Assembly (NCBI GenBank): GCA_963728875.1
Contig: CAVSLJ010000006.1
Coordinates: forward strand, 26,638-90,637
From: DASUPK01 sp963728875
Lineage (GTDB): Bacteria; Actinomycetota; Thermoleophilia; Solirubrobacterales; 70-9
Direction of reading: 5' to 3'
Length of the DNA: 64,000 bases
Both the position numbers and the translations under genes were made by a program. Shown one piece after another: positions 1 through 7,598 of this stretch; position 1 is the first letter of the stretch; each line of letters opens with the position of its first letter. Under the pieces are notes generated by a model. It did no database searches, was not told where the DNA came from, and saw only the letters and a program-made list of their open reading frames with translations.

Positions 1-1
1 G

Positions 2-934
2 CAGGCGGCGGCCCAGGCCCAGCTCGATCAGAAGCAGGCCGAGCTCGACAAGGCGACGGCCGAGCTCAACGCGGAGAAGGCGGAGCTCCGCAGGATCCGA
101 GCCAAGCTGCAGGACGCGGTCGGGGCCCTCGAGCAGCTGCTCGTCGAGATGTACAAGTCGAACGACCCGGACGTCACCGCGGTGATCATGCGCTCGGCGA
201 ACTGGTCGGATCTGCTCACCCGCACCGAGTACATCGATCACATCCAGCAGTACGACAACGAGGTCGTCTCCCGGGTCCGTGGCCTTCGTGATCAGATCAC
301 CGCCCTGGTCAACCAGCTGCAGGCGACGCACGACCGGATCCTGGCGGCGCGCGACGCGGTCGCCGCCAAGGAGCGGCAGATCGAGAGCCAGCATGCGCAG
401 ATCCAGCAGCAGCAGTCAGAGCTGGTCGCCGCCCGCAACGCCCGCGAGAGCGTCCTCAACGCGCTGCTCGCCAAGGAACGGCAGATCCAGACCGACCTCT
501 CCAACATCCCGGCACCGGCCGGGCACGCGACGCTGGACTCGAGCGGGGACGCGATCCCACCCTCCAACGCTCCGCTGGCGGTGCGCGCCGTGATCGAGGC
601 CGCGAACCAGATCGACGACCTCCCGTACATATGGGGAGGCGGCCACGGCTCGTTCACCTCGAGCGGCTACGACTGCTCGGGCTCGGTCAGCTTCGCGCTC
701 CACGGCGGGGGCTTCCTCTCCAGCCCGCTCGACTCGACGGGCCTCGAGGTCTGGGGCGAGCCCGGTGGCGGCAGCTGGATCACGGTCTTCGCCAACAGCG
801 GCCACGCCTGGGCGTACATCGCCGGGCTGCGCTGGGACACCGGCGGGCCCGGGGGAGGCAGCGGTCCCCGCTGGTCGACCGTGATGCGCGACGACGCGTC
901 GAGCTTCGTCGCGCGGCATCCCGCTGGGTACTAG
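2..934 (+). CDS. Coiled-coil NlpC/P60-like cell-wall hydrolase, 5' end outside window
   Basis: The reading frame is open from base 2, so the N-terminus (probably with a signal peptide) lies upstream. About the first 150 visible residues are rich in Q, E, A, K and L heptads, as in coiled-coil secreted hydrolases of the RipA/CwlO type. The last ~115 residues look like an NlpC/P60-type fold: a YDCSGS motif puts the probable catalytic Cys near visible residue 225, and GHAWAYIAG gives a probable His near 268. Such proteins cleave peptidoglycan stem peptides outside the membrane, with the coiled coil regulating access. The fold is inferred from these motifs; the third catalytic residue is not obvious. 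It ends 3 bp from the convergent osmC-family gene. Confidence 0.8.
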   Translation, partial: QAAAQAQLDQKQAELDKATAELNAEKAELRRIRAKLQDAVGALEQLLVEMYKSNDPDVTAVIMRSANWSDLLTRTEYIDHIQQYDNEVVSRVRGLRDQITALVNQLQATHDRILAARDAVAAKERQIESQHAQIQQQQSELVAARNARESVLNALLAKERQIQTDLSNIPAPAGHATLDSSGDAIPPSNAPLAVRAVIEAANQIDDLPYIWGGGHGSFTSSGYDCSGSVSFALHGGGFLSSPLDSTGLEVWGEPGGGSWITVFANSGHAWAYIAGLRWDTGGPGGGSGPRWSTVMRDDASSFVARHPAGY

Positions 935-937
935 CCG

Positions 938-1351
938 CTAGGCGAGAGCCTTCGGCCGCGAGGAGACCATGCGCTCCTCGAAGGTGAAGCCGGCCTCGAG
1001 CGATCGCCGGAGCGGACAGCTCTCAGCGACCCGCTCGAGCCTCCGGACCTGTTCCTCCGACAGCCTGGCGGGGAGGTGGACCTCGATCTCGAACCGCCGC
1101 GGCTCGGACTCGGGGTCGTACTCGACCTCGACCCTCGCGTCGCCGACCTCCCAGGCATGGCGCTCCGCGTAGAGGGCGATCATCGTCGCGATGCACGAGG
1201 CGAGAGCGGCGGGGAGGAGCTCGTGAGGCGCCGGCCCCTCGTCGGTGCCGCCGAGCTTCAGCGGCTCGTCGGTGACGATCGTGTGCCGGCCGTTGACGTC
1301 GACGCGGTGGCGAAGCTTGCCGACGCGCTCTGTTGTCGCTGTCATCGTCAT
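938..1351 (-). CDS. OsmC/Ohr family peroxidase-like protein
   Basis: The 137-aa product has the OsmC layout: a central helix with a Cys (ALASCIATM, C53) and a second Cys later (ESCPLRRSL, C112), the redox pair that reduces organic hydroperoxides in the OsmC/Ohr family. The GTDEGPAPHELL segment before C53 is typical of the family. It is transcribed away from an arsR-family gene across a 57-bp spacer that holds two perfect inverted repeats, so it is probably under that regulator. Met3 is an alternative start. Oxidative or sulfane-sulfur stress defence is inferred from family and context. Confidence 0.88.
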   Translation of the reverse strand: MTMTATTERVGKLRHRVDVNGRHTIVTDEPLKLGGTDEGPAPHELLPAALASCIATMIALYAERHAWEVGDARVEVEYDPESEPRRFEIEVHLPARLSEEQVRRLERVAESCPLRRSLEAGFTFEERMVSSRPKALA

Positions 1352-1352
1352 G

Positions 1353-1396
1353 GTGTGATCACAATCACACTAGCACACAACGGTGTACTTGTGCTA
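1353..1396. promoter_or_regulatory. Twin inverted repeats between osmC-like and arsR genes
   Basis: Two adjacent perfect inverted repeats fill the divergent spacer. The first has arms GTGTGAT and ATCACAC around CACA (1353-1370). The second has arms TAGCACA and TGTGCTA separated by 12 bases (1371-1396). Both arm sets share a TGTG/CACA core. Dyads of this size, placed next to an ArsR-family gene, are the usual binding site of the ArsR dimer, which would let one regulator control both directions. The repeats are seen; the binding is inferred. Confidence 0.6.
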
Positions 1397-1408
1397 CTCT
1401 GTCCGATC

Positions 1409-1759
1409 ATGACGACGAAGATCGAGCTCCCACACCCGCTGCCCACACCGCTCGTCGAACGGATCGCCGAGCGCTTTCGCGTTCTTGGAGAGCCGATGCG
1501 CATCCGGCTGCTGGAGGCCATGCGCGAGGGCGAGAAGAGCGTCAAGGAGCTGCAGGAGCTCACCGGCGCCTCGCAGCAGAACGTTTCCCAACATCTCGGC
1601 GTTCTGCTCCGCGCCCGGATCGTCGAGCGTCGCAAGGAGCGCAACTTCTCCCTGTACTCGATCGCCGACCCGGTCGTCTGGTCGCTCTGTGACGACGTCT
1701 GCGACGGCCTCCGCGATGAGATCGAGCGGCTCGACAGCCTGCTGGAAGGGAGCGCATAG
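1409..1759 (+). CDS. ArsR/SmtB family transcriptional regulator
   Basis: The 116-aa winged-helix repressor has its recognition region around residues 43-67 (VKELQELTGASQQNVSQHL) and a wing at RRKERNFSLYSI. The frame is open upstream, but ATG 1409 gives the usual family length and leaves the operators outside the gene. Two cysteines, C94 and C98 (LCDDVC), lie in the C-terminal dimerisation helix and could bind a metal or form a di- or tetrasulfide. The stop abuts the ATG of a DUF2892-like gene, then an MMPL transporter. ArsR beside DUF2892 recalls E. coli YgaV-YgaP, a sulfide-linked pair, so sulfide or persulfide sensing is a reasonable inference; a metal or metalloid is the alternative. Confidence 0.88.
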   Translation: MTTKIELPHPLPTPLVERIAERFRVLGEPMRIRLLEAMREGEKSVKELQELTGASQQNVSQHLGVLLRARIVERRKERNFSLYSIADPVVWSLCDDVCDGLRDEIERLDSLLEGSA

Positions 1760-1987
1760 ATGTCTCGCTCCCAGTGGCCGCTCGAGCGGGTCCTCTTCGC
1801 GCTGGCCGGCACGGTCATCCTGATCAGCACCGCGCTGACCGCGCTGGTTTCAGCCTGGTTCCTCGTGCTGACCGCATTCGTCGGCGTCAACCTGTGGCTC
1901 TACGTCCTGGTGGGCGCGTGCCCAGCCTCGTATGTGTTGAGGCGTGCGCTGCACCTCAACTCGGTTGTCTATCCGGAGACCCGGTGA
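1760..1987 (+). CDS. Small DUF2892-like membrane protein
   Basis: The 75-aa protein has two hydrophobic segments (about residues 8-30 and 34-56), a Cys-Pro in the second (VGACPASY) and a polar tail. This is the size and shape of DUF2892 / YgaP-type inner-membrane domains, which occur with rhodaneses and ArsR regulators in sulfur-handling operons. It starts directly at the arsR stop and its own TGA overlaps the GTG start of the transporter gene, so the three genes are probably translationally coupled. No rhodanese domain is attached here; a protein with one is encoded 3.4 kb downstream on the other strand. Confidence 0.72.
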   Translation: MSRSQWPLERVLFALAGTVILISTALTALVSAWFLVLTAFVGVNLWLYVLVGACPASYVLRRALHLNSVVYPETR

Positions 1988-4110
1988 CCGACGTCGGTCC
2001 GATCGGGAGGCTGGGGCGCTACACCGCGACCCACTTCCGGGTGGTGGTGATCGGCTGGGCCGTGATCGCACTCGGCCTCGGCTTTCTGGCGCCGCGGGTC
2101 GAGAAGGCCCTTTCGGGCGCCGGCTGGGAGGCGAGCGGCTCCGAGTCGGTACAGGCCCGCCAGCTGATCGACCGCAACTTCCAGGGGCTCTCCAGCTACG
2201 GCCTGATGGTCGTCGTTCACTCCGCGAACTCCGTCCACGGGGATCCGAACTTCAACGCGACCGTCGCGGCGGCCGAGCGGAAGCTGCGCTCGGACTCCGC
2301 GGTTCGAACCGTGGTCGGTCCGCAACCGGGCGTCTCGATCTCGCCCGACGGCCATACCGCCATCGTGCAGGCCGGCGCCGCCAAGGATGCGAACGCGATG
2401 GTGGCCGCCGCCGAGGATCTCAAGGGGCCTCTGGCGTCGCTGGGCCAGAACGGGATGCAGGTCCACCTGACCGGCGCGTCCGGAATGTGGTCTGACTTCA
2501 ACGCCGCCAACAAGAGCGCGATGCTGCGCTCGGAGGTGATCTCCTGGCCCGTGACCCTGGCGATCATGCTGGTCGCCTTCGGCTCGCTGGTCGCCGCCGG
2601 CCTGCCGCTGATGCTGACCATGGTCGGCCTCGTCGCCGCTGCCGGCTCCCTCTACCTCGGCGCCCAGATCCTGCCGATCTCGATCTGGGCCATGAACTTC
2701 GCGCTGATGTTCGCCCTCGCGCTCGGCATCGACTACGCGCTGTTCGTCGTCTATCGCTTCCGCGGCGCATTCTTCGGGTCCGGGCTGCCGCCCGAGGAAG
2801 CGGTTGCCCAGACCATGGACACGGCCGGCAAGGCGGTGGTCTTCTCGGCCGTGACGGTCCTGATCTCCCTGAGCGCGGTGATGCTGGTCCCGAGCCCGGC
2901 CTTCCGCTCGGTCAGCGTCGGGATCATGCTGGCCGTCGTCTTCGTGCTCGCCGCGACGCTGACTCTGCTGCCGGCGGTGCTCGCAAAGCTGGGGCCTCGA
3001 GTGGACAAGCTCTCGCTGCCGTGGGCCCACTCCGGCGAGCATCGCTCGCCGCGCTTCGCGGCCTGGGGCGAGCGGCTCTGGCGCCACCCTCTTCGCTATG
3101 GCGTCCCCGCCCTGATTGCCCTGGTGCTCCTCACCCTCCCGGTGTTGGCGCTCGACACGGCGATGCCCTCGATCAAGGTCGTTCCGCCCGGGGACTCCTC
3201 GCGGGTCGGCTACGGCCAGGTGCAGGAGGCGTTCGGTCCGGGCGCGACGGGGCCGCTGCAGCTCGTCGCGCCGGCATCCGAAGCCGGAACGGCCACCGCG
3301 GTCGCGCAACGCGATCCCGGCATCGCCCAGGTGCTCCCGGCGCAGCGGTCGGGCGATCTCGCCCTGATCTACGCGATCCCGAAGCAGGATCCCTCGAGCT
3401 CGGCGGTGAGCGCGACGATCGACCGAATTCGCACCGAGCTCCCCGCGGGGACGATGGTCGGTGGTGCGGTCGCCGAGAACCATGACCTGGCGGCCGCGCT
3501 CACGGGGAAGACGCCGCTCGTGATCGCCGTCGTGCTGGCCCTCGGTTTCGTCCTACTGCTGGTCGCGCTGCAGGCCCCCCTGATCGCGGCGGCCGGGGTG
3601 GTCACCAACCTGCTCGCCACCGGAGCCGCCTTCGGCGTGGCCAAGTGGATCTTCCAGGACGGTGCCCTCCACTCGCTGCTCGGCTTCGAGCCGCAGGGAT
3701 TCCTCGACGCCTGGGGACCGGTCTTCTTCTTCGCGATGATCTTCGCGATCTCGATGGACTACACCGTGTTCCTGCTCTCCTCGGCGAAGGAGCACTGGGA
3801 CCGGACCCACGACGCCAAGGAGGCGATGGTCGGCGGCCTCGCCCACTCGGGGCGGGTGATCTTCGCCGCCGGCGCGGTGATGGTGGCGGTTTTCTTCACC
3901 TTCGCGCTGTCGGGTCCGCTGCCACCCAAGGAGATGGGACTGATCCTCGGGATTGCGGTCCTGCTCGACGCGATGCTGATCCGGCTGCTGCTCATGCCGG
4001 TGCTGCTGCGGCTGCTCGGGCGCTGGGCGTGGTACCTGCCGACCTGGGCGGACCGGGTGCTCCCGGACGTTCGCTTTGGCCACGGGGAGGAAGCCCCGAG
4101 CCGAGCCTAG
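1984..4110 (+). CDS. MMPL/RND family membrane transporter
   Basis: The 708-aa product has the duplicated MMPL plan: one N-terminal membrane helix, an extracytoplasmic domain (about 45-175), a block of five or six helices with the FALALGIDYALFVVYRFRG motif, then a second copy with ISMDYTVFLLSSAKEH. The Asp-Tyr pairs in these helices are the proton-relay type of MmpL/HpnN transporters. GTG 1984 is preferred because it overlaps the upstream TGA (GTGA) and starts right at the first conserved residues; the open frame upstream only shadows the neighbouring gene. Substrates in this family are lipids or hydrophobic compounds and cannot be told from sequence. It is the last gene of an arsR-led operon. 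Confidence 0.9.
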   Translation: MTDVGPIGRLGRYTATHFRVVVIGWAVIALGLGFLAPRVEKALSGAGWEASGSESVQARQLIDRNFQGLSSYGLMVVVHSANSVHGDPNFNATVAAAERKLRSDSAVRTVVGPQPGVSISPDGHTAIVQAGAAKDANAMVAAAEDLKGPLASLGQNGMQVHLTGASGMWSDFNAANKSAMLRSEVISWPVTLAIMLVAFGSLVAAGLPLMLTMVGLVAAAGSLYLGAQILPISIWAMNFALMFALALGIDYALFVVYRFRGAFFGSGLPPEEAVAQTMDTAGKAVVFSAVTVLISLSAVMLVPSPAFRSVSVGIMLAVVFVLAATLTLLPAVLAKLGPRVDKLSLPWAHSGEHRSPRFAAWGERLWRHPLRYGVPALIALVLLTLPVLALDTAMPSIKVVPPGDSSRVGYGQVQEAFGPGATGPLQLVAPASEAGTATAVAQRDPGIAQVLPAQRSGDLALIYAIPKQDPSSSAVSATIDRIRTELPAGTMVGGAVAENHDLAAALTGKTPLVIAVVLALGFVLLLVALQAPLIAAAGVVTNLLATGAAFGVAKWIFQDGALHSLLGFEPQGFLDAWGPVFFFAMIFAISMDYTVFLLSSAKEHWDRTHDAKEAMVGGLAHSGRVIFAAGAVMVAVFFTFALSGPLPPKEMGLILGIAVLLDAMLIRLLLMPVLLRLLGRWAWYLPTWADRVLPDVRFGHGEEAPSRA

Positions 4111-5331
4111 TCAGGCTCTCGCCGGCAGGCAGTAGCCGTAAGCCGTCAGCTGCGGGGCCGCGCCGAAGAACCCGTAGGCATGCGCGGTCCAGGTGCCGTT
4201 CGCGTTGAACTCGGCGCCGTCGAACAGCGCACTGGTTGAGCCGTTGGTGCTGAACCCGCCGGCGATCAGCCTCTTGCCGGCCGGGCAGGCGGGGGTGGTC
4301 GTCGACGCCGAGCCGTTGGCCGCGACGGGAGCGGGGGAGGAGGCGACCTCGGTGATGATCGTCTTCTTCATCCGCGCGCAGTAAGCGATCGAGGTGAGCT
4401 CGCCGGATCCCGTCCCGTAGGCATGCCCGCTGACCACCCAGGCGTTCGTGCCGACCGCGTGAGACTCGGTCACGTAGTCGCCGCCGTCGCTGCGGAAGTC
4501 GGTGCGCTGGAAGCCGCCGGAGACCAGGGACTGGCCCTTCGGGCAGCGCGCGGTCACTGTCTTGGTCTCGCCGGGCCGCAGGTAGACGGTCCGGTGTGGA
4601 GTGGGGGTGGCGGGAATCACGCCGAACCCGCACATCGCCTGCACCGTGACGTTGCGCGGCGTGGTGCCGGCCCGGCTGGGATCGAGAAATACGACGCTGA
4701 TGTGCCACCCTCGCTGGGCCCCCAGCCTCTCGTAGGAGTGGGGATAGATCCCCTCGCCGTCGCTGTCCGTCGCCGGGCTGCTCGTCATCCCGCCGCCCAT
4801 CGGGAACCTGCCGCCGGGGCAGATGGTCTGCAGGCGGGGGGCCGTGTCCGGCTTCGTGACCTGGAAGGACTTCGTGGCGAGGGTCAGGTTGGTGAGCCGC
4901 TTGGCGAGGCCCGGCGTCGCCGCGCCCTTGTGGCCCTGGAGACGGACGGTTCCCTGCTTCGAGTCGAGCACGTAGATCCCGCCGACCGCCCGCAGCGCCA
5001 TCCGCAGGTGCTCGCAGGTGGTGCCCTTCACGACCACGTAGACCTCGTTGGTGTTGGAGAGGCGCTTGGTGTTCGGCGCGACACCCACCTTGCGGTGGCT
5101 GGACTCGTGGATCGCCCGCGCGAGCTGCTTCGGCGCCGGATAGCAGCCCTCCGGGTTGAAGCGGCGTTCGAAGAGGGCGACCTTGTAGGCGGCCTCGAGC
5201 CGCTTGGTGGCGATGTTGAAGCCCGCGGTGATGCCGAACGCACTCGGCGCGGCGACGAGCAGGCCGGCGAGCACGGCGATCAGGGTGGTGATGAGGGCGA
5301 TTCGCTTCACGGGTCGCTGAGAACAGGTCAC
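4111..5331 (-). CDS. Secreted protein with CPxG repeats, function unknown
   Basis: The 406-aa product starts with a clear signal peptide (basic VKR, a hydrophobic run, cleavage near PSAFG). The N-terminal ~150 residues are not recognised. The C-terminal part carries three copies of a Cys-containing module that open alike: CPGGRFPMGGGM, CPKGQSLVSGGF and CPAGKRLIAGGF, each followed by an aromatic-rich stretch ending near another Cys. This repeat is common in secreted proteins of Thermoleophilia-like genomes and suggests disulfide-stabilised beta repeats. It lies 49 bp behind the MBL/rhodanese gene on the same strand and ends next to the MMPL stop. GTG at the VKR position is an alternative start. 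No enzymatic motif is visible. Confidence 0.75.
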   Translation of the reverse strand: MTCSQRPVKRIALITTLIAVLAGLLVAAPSAFGITAGFNIATKRLEAAYKVALFERRFNPEGCYPAPKQLARAIHESSHRKVGVAPNTKRLSNTNEVYVVVKGTTCEHLRMALRAVGGIYVLDSKQGTVRLQGHKGAATPGLAKRLTNLTLATKSFQVTKPDTAPRLQTICPGGRFPMGGGMTSSPATDSDGEGIYPHSYERLGAQRGWHISVVFLDPSRAGTTPRNVTVQAMCGFGVIPATPTPHRTVYLRPGETKTVTARCPKGQSLVSGGFQRTDFRSDGGDYVTESHAVGTNAWVVSGHAYGTGSGELTSIAYCARMKKTIITEVASSPAPVAANGSASTTTPACPAGKRLIAGGFSTNGSTSALFDGAEFNANGTWTAHAYGFFGAAPQLTAYGYCLPARA

Positions 5332-5380
5332 CTGCCGGGAAGTTGCGCATATTCGCAGGCGGCCACCTGACGAAGCCAGG

Positions 5381-6760
5381 CTAGTTGCCGCTCTCGACGG
5401 GGCGGCCGTTCCGCTTCCAGGTCCCGACGCCCCCGTCGGCGACGTGCAGAACCCGCTCGAAGCCCTCGCGCTGAAGGATCGAGGCGGCCAGGCCGCTGCG
5501 CTTGCCGCCGCTGCAGATCGCGGCGATCGCGCGGTCGCGGGGCAGCTCGCCCTGGCGCTCCGGCAGCTCCCCGTACGGGAGGTGGACCGAGCCGGGGATG
5601 TGCCCCTCGGCGAACTCGTCGTCGTCGCGGACGTCGAGGATCAGCATGTCGTCCCTCTCCAGGCGCCCGGCGAGCTCCTCGGGGTCGATCTGCTCGATCC
5701 GGCCCACGCCCCGGCCCTCCGAGCGCCAGGAGGTCATCCCGCCCTCGAGATAGCCGCGGACGCTGAGGCCCACGGAGGCGAGCAGCTCGGCGGCCTCCAT
5801 CTCGTATCCGTCGGGCGCGGCGATCACGATCAGCTCGACGTCGGGCGACACGACCTTGGCCACCTTGGTGGCGAAGCCGGTCTCGTAGGCGGAGGCGCTG
5901 ATCGCGCCGGGGACGTGGGCCTCGTCGAACTGCTCGTTGGTGCGAGCGTCGACCAGCAGCGCCCCCTCTGCGATGCCGACCTCCACGGCCCGCGGCGCCA
6001 GGGGGATCGGCGTTCCCATCTCCTCGACCAGCGGCCCGCGGTTGAGGGCGACGATGCGCTCGATGTTCGGGGGCGGCGCGCCGAGCGTCGCCACGGCGTC
6101 GTCGACGAACTCCGCCTCGGTTCGGAAGCGCAGGGCGCGGTTGTGCTCGCGCTCGAAGCCGATGGTCGACGTCGACTTCAGGTCGATCCCGGCGCTTCCG
6201 CAGGCCGAGCCGCCGAGGTGCCCGGGCCACACCTCGACGTCGTCCGGCAGGGTCAGCAGGCGCTCGTGCAGGGAGCGGTAGATGCCTGCGGCTCCCTCGC
6301 GCTTCTCAATCGCGAGGTCGGGGCGCGCCACGTCGCCGACGAAGAGCGAGTCGCCGGTCAACACCGCCCAGGGATCGCCCCCGCGACCCGCGTCGCGGAG
6401 CAGGAAGGAGGTGTGCTCGGGCCGGTGTCCCGGCGTGTGGAGTGCCTCGATCTCGACGTCGCCGAGGCTGAGCTTCCAGCCGTCGGTGAAGGCCTCGTGC
6501 GGGTACTCGGCTTCGGCGAGCTCGTGGACGTGGATCGTCGCCCCCGTCGCGCGGGCCAGCCGGCCGTGGCCCGAGAGATGGTCCGCGTGGTTGTGCGTCT
6601 CCAGGACGTGCTCGATCCGGACGCCGTGCAGGCGGCTCAGCCGCAGGTATGGCTCGATCGCCCACTGCGGGTCGACCACCGCGGCGACGCCGGTCCCGGT
6701 GTCGCCGACCAGGTAGGACGCGCAGCTCAGGTCCTCGTGCAGGATCTGCCGGAACAGCAT
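5381..6760 (-). CDS. Metallo-beta-lactamase fold protein with two rhodanese domains
   Basis: The 459-aa protein opens with an MBL domain of the persulfide-dioxygenase/glyoxalase II type: ETHNHADHLSG (H56, H58, D60, H61), HTPGH (H112) and a later GHLGGSACG loop. Two rhodanese domains follow. The first (about 255-345) has lost its Cys, with IAAPDGYE where the active loop should be. The second (about 365-455) keeps CSGGKRS with C416, so it can carry a persulfide. The layout matches fused persulfide dioxygenase-rhodaneses that oxidise glutathione- or other thiol persulfides to sulfite. Its nearness to the arsR/DUF2892/OsmC group supports a sulfur role. It lies between a crotonase and a secreted protein on one strand. 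Confidence 0.87.
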   Translation of the reverse strand: MLFRQILHEDLSCASYLVGDTGTGVAAVVDPQWAIEPYLRLSRLHGVRIEHVLETHNHADHLSGHGRLARATGATIHVHELAEAEYPHEAFTDGWKLSLGDVEIEALHTPGHRPEHTSFLLRDAGRGGDPWAVLTGDSLFVGDVARPDLAIEKREGAAGIYRSLHERLLTLPDDVEVWPGHLGGSACGSAGIDLKSTSTIGFEREHNRALRFRTEAEFVDDAVATLGAPPPNIERIVALNRGPLVEEMGTPIPLAPRAVEVGIAEGALLVDARTNEQFDEAHVPGAISASAYETGFATKVAKVVSPDVELIVIAAPDGYEMEAAELLASVGLSVRGYLEGGMTSWRSEGRGVGRIEQIDPEELAGRLERDDMLILDVRDDDEFAEGHIPGSVHLPYGELPERQGELPRDRAIAAICSGGKRSGLAASILQREGFERVLHVADGGVGTWKRNGRPVESGN

Positions 6761-6779
6761 CCCGTCAGCTTAGGCTCGG

Positions 6780-7574
6780 CTACGTCCCGGTGAACTTCGG
6801 CGCGCGCTTCTCGACGAAGGCCATTACGCCCTCGATGAAGTCCTTGCTCTCGCCCTGTCCCTTCTGGGCGTCCGCCTCGGCATCGAGCTGGCCGGCGAGG
6901 TCGGCGTAGAGGCGCCGGTTGAGCAGGCGTTTCGCGCCCGCGTACGAGCGGGTCGGGCCGTTGGCGAGCCGCTCGAGCAGCGTGCCGGCCTCGCTCTCGA
7001 GCTCCCCGTCGGGCACGACGCGGTTGATCAGCCCCCAATCGAGGGCCTGCTCCGCCGGGACGCGCTCGCCGAGCATCGCCATCTCCGCGGCACGGGCGTA
7101 GCCCACCCGCGCCGGGATGAACGCGGTAGACCCACCGTCGGGGACCAGGCCGATGTTGACGAAGGCGAGCAGGAAGTAGGCGGACTCGGCCGCCACGATC
7201 AGGTCGGCGGCGAGGGCAAGCGAGCAGCCGATGCCCACCGCGGGCCCGTTGACGGCGGACACCACCGGCTTCGGCATCTCGCGCAGCGCCGTGATGACCG
7301 GGTGATAGATCTCCTTGAGGCGAGCGCTGAGGTCGGGAAGGCCACCGTCGTCAGCGCCGCGCTGCTCCTTCAGGTCGGCGCCGGAGGAGAAGCCGCGGCC
7401 GGCGCCGGTGATCAGCACGGCGCGGATCGCATCGTCGTCGGCGACGGTCGTGACCGCGTCATTCAGGTCCTTGCCGAACTGCTCGTTCCAGGCATTGAGC
7501 GCGTCGGGGCGGTTGAGCAGGATGCGGGCGGCCGGCCCGTCGCTGGTCAGGTCGATGGTCTCGTGGGAGGCCAC
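6780..7574 (-). CDS. Enoyl-CoA hydratase/isomerase family protein, PaaG-like
   Basis: The 264-aa crotonase-fold enzyme has the oxyanion-hole segments GFSSGADLKE and AVNGPAVGIGCSLA. The usual first catalytic Glu of enoyl-CoA hydratases is replaced in this stretch by LAFVN, followed by GLVPDGGST with D146. That pattern resembles PaaG (1,2-epoxyphenylacetyl-CoA isomerase) and related isomerases more than a classical hydratase. The substrate would be an acyl-CoA. The gene diverges from the esterase-monooxygenase fusion with 24 bp between starts, and the MBL/rhodanese gene follows 19 bp downstream. Confidence 0.88.
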   Translation of the reverse strand: MASHETIDLTSDGPAARILLNRPDALNAWNEQFGKDLNDAVTTVADDDAIRAVLITGAGRGFSSGADLKEQRGADDGGLPDLSARLKEIYHPVITALREMPKPVVSAVNGPAVGIGCSLALAADLIVAAESAYFLLAFVNIGLVPDGGSTAFIPARVGYARAAEMAMLGERVPAEQALDWGLINRVVPDGELESEAGTLLERLANGPTRSYAGAKRLLNRRLYADLAGQLDAEADAQKGQGESKDFIEGVMAFVEKRAPKFTGT

Positions 7575-7598
7575 GCCGGAACCCTATTCTCCACGCCT

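Noticed and set aside
2298..2316. tRNA-like T-arm motif GGTTCGAACC
   Set aside because: It lies within conserved codons of the MMPL gene and no acceptor, D or anticodon arms surround it. No tRNA was found in the window.
1969..3483. Long open frame on the minus strand opposite the MMPL gene (504 aa)
   Set aside because: It is a low-complexity, Arg/Asp/Gly-rich translation typical of antisense frames in GC-rich genes, and the plus strand encodes a clear transporter.
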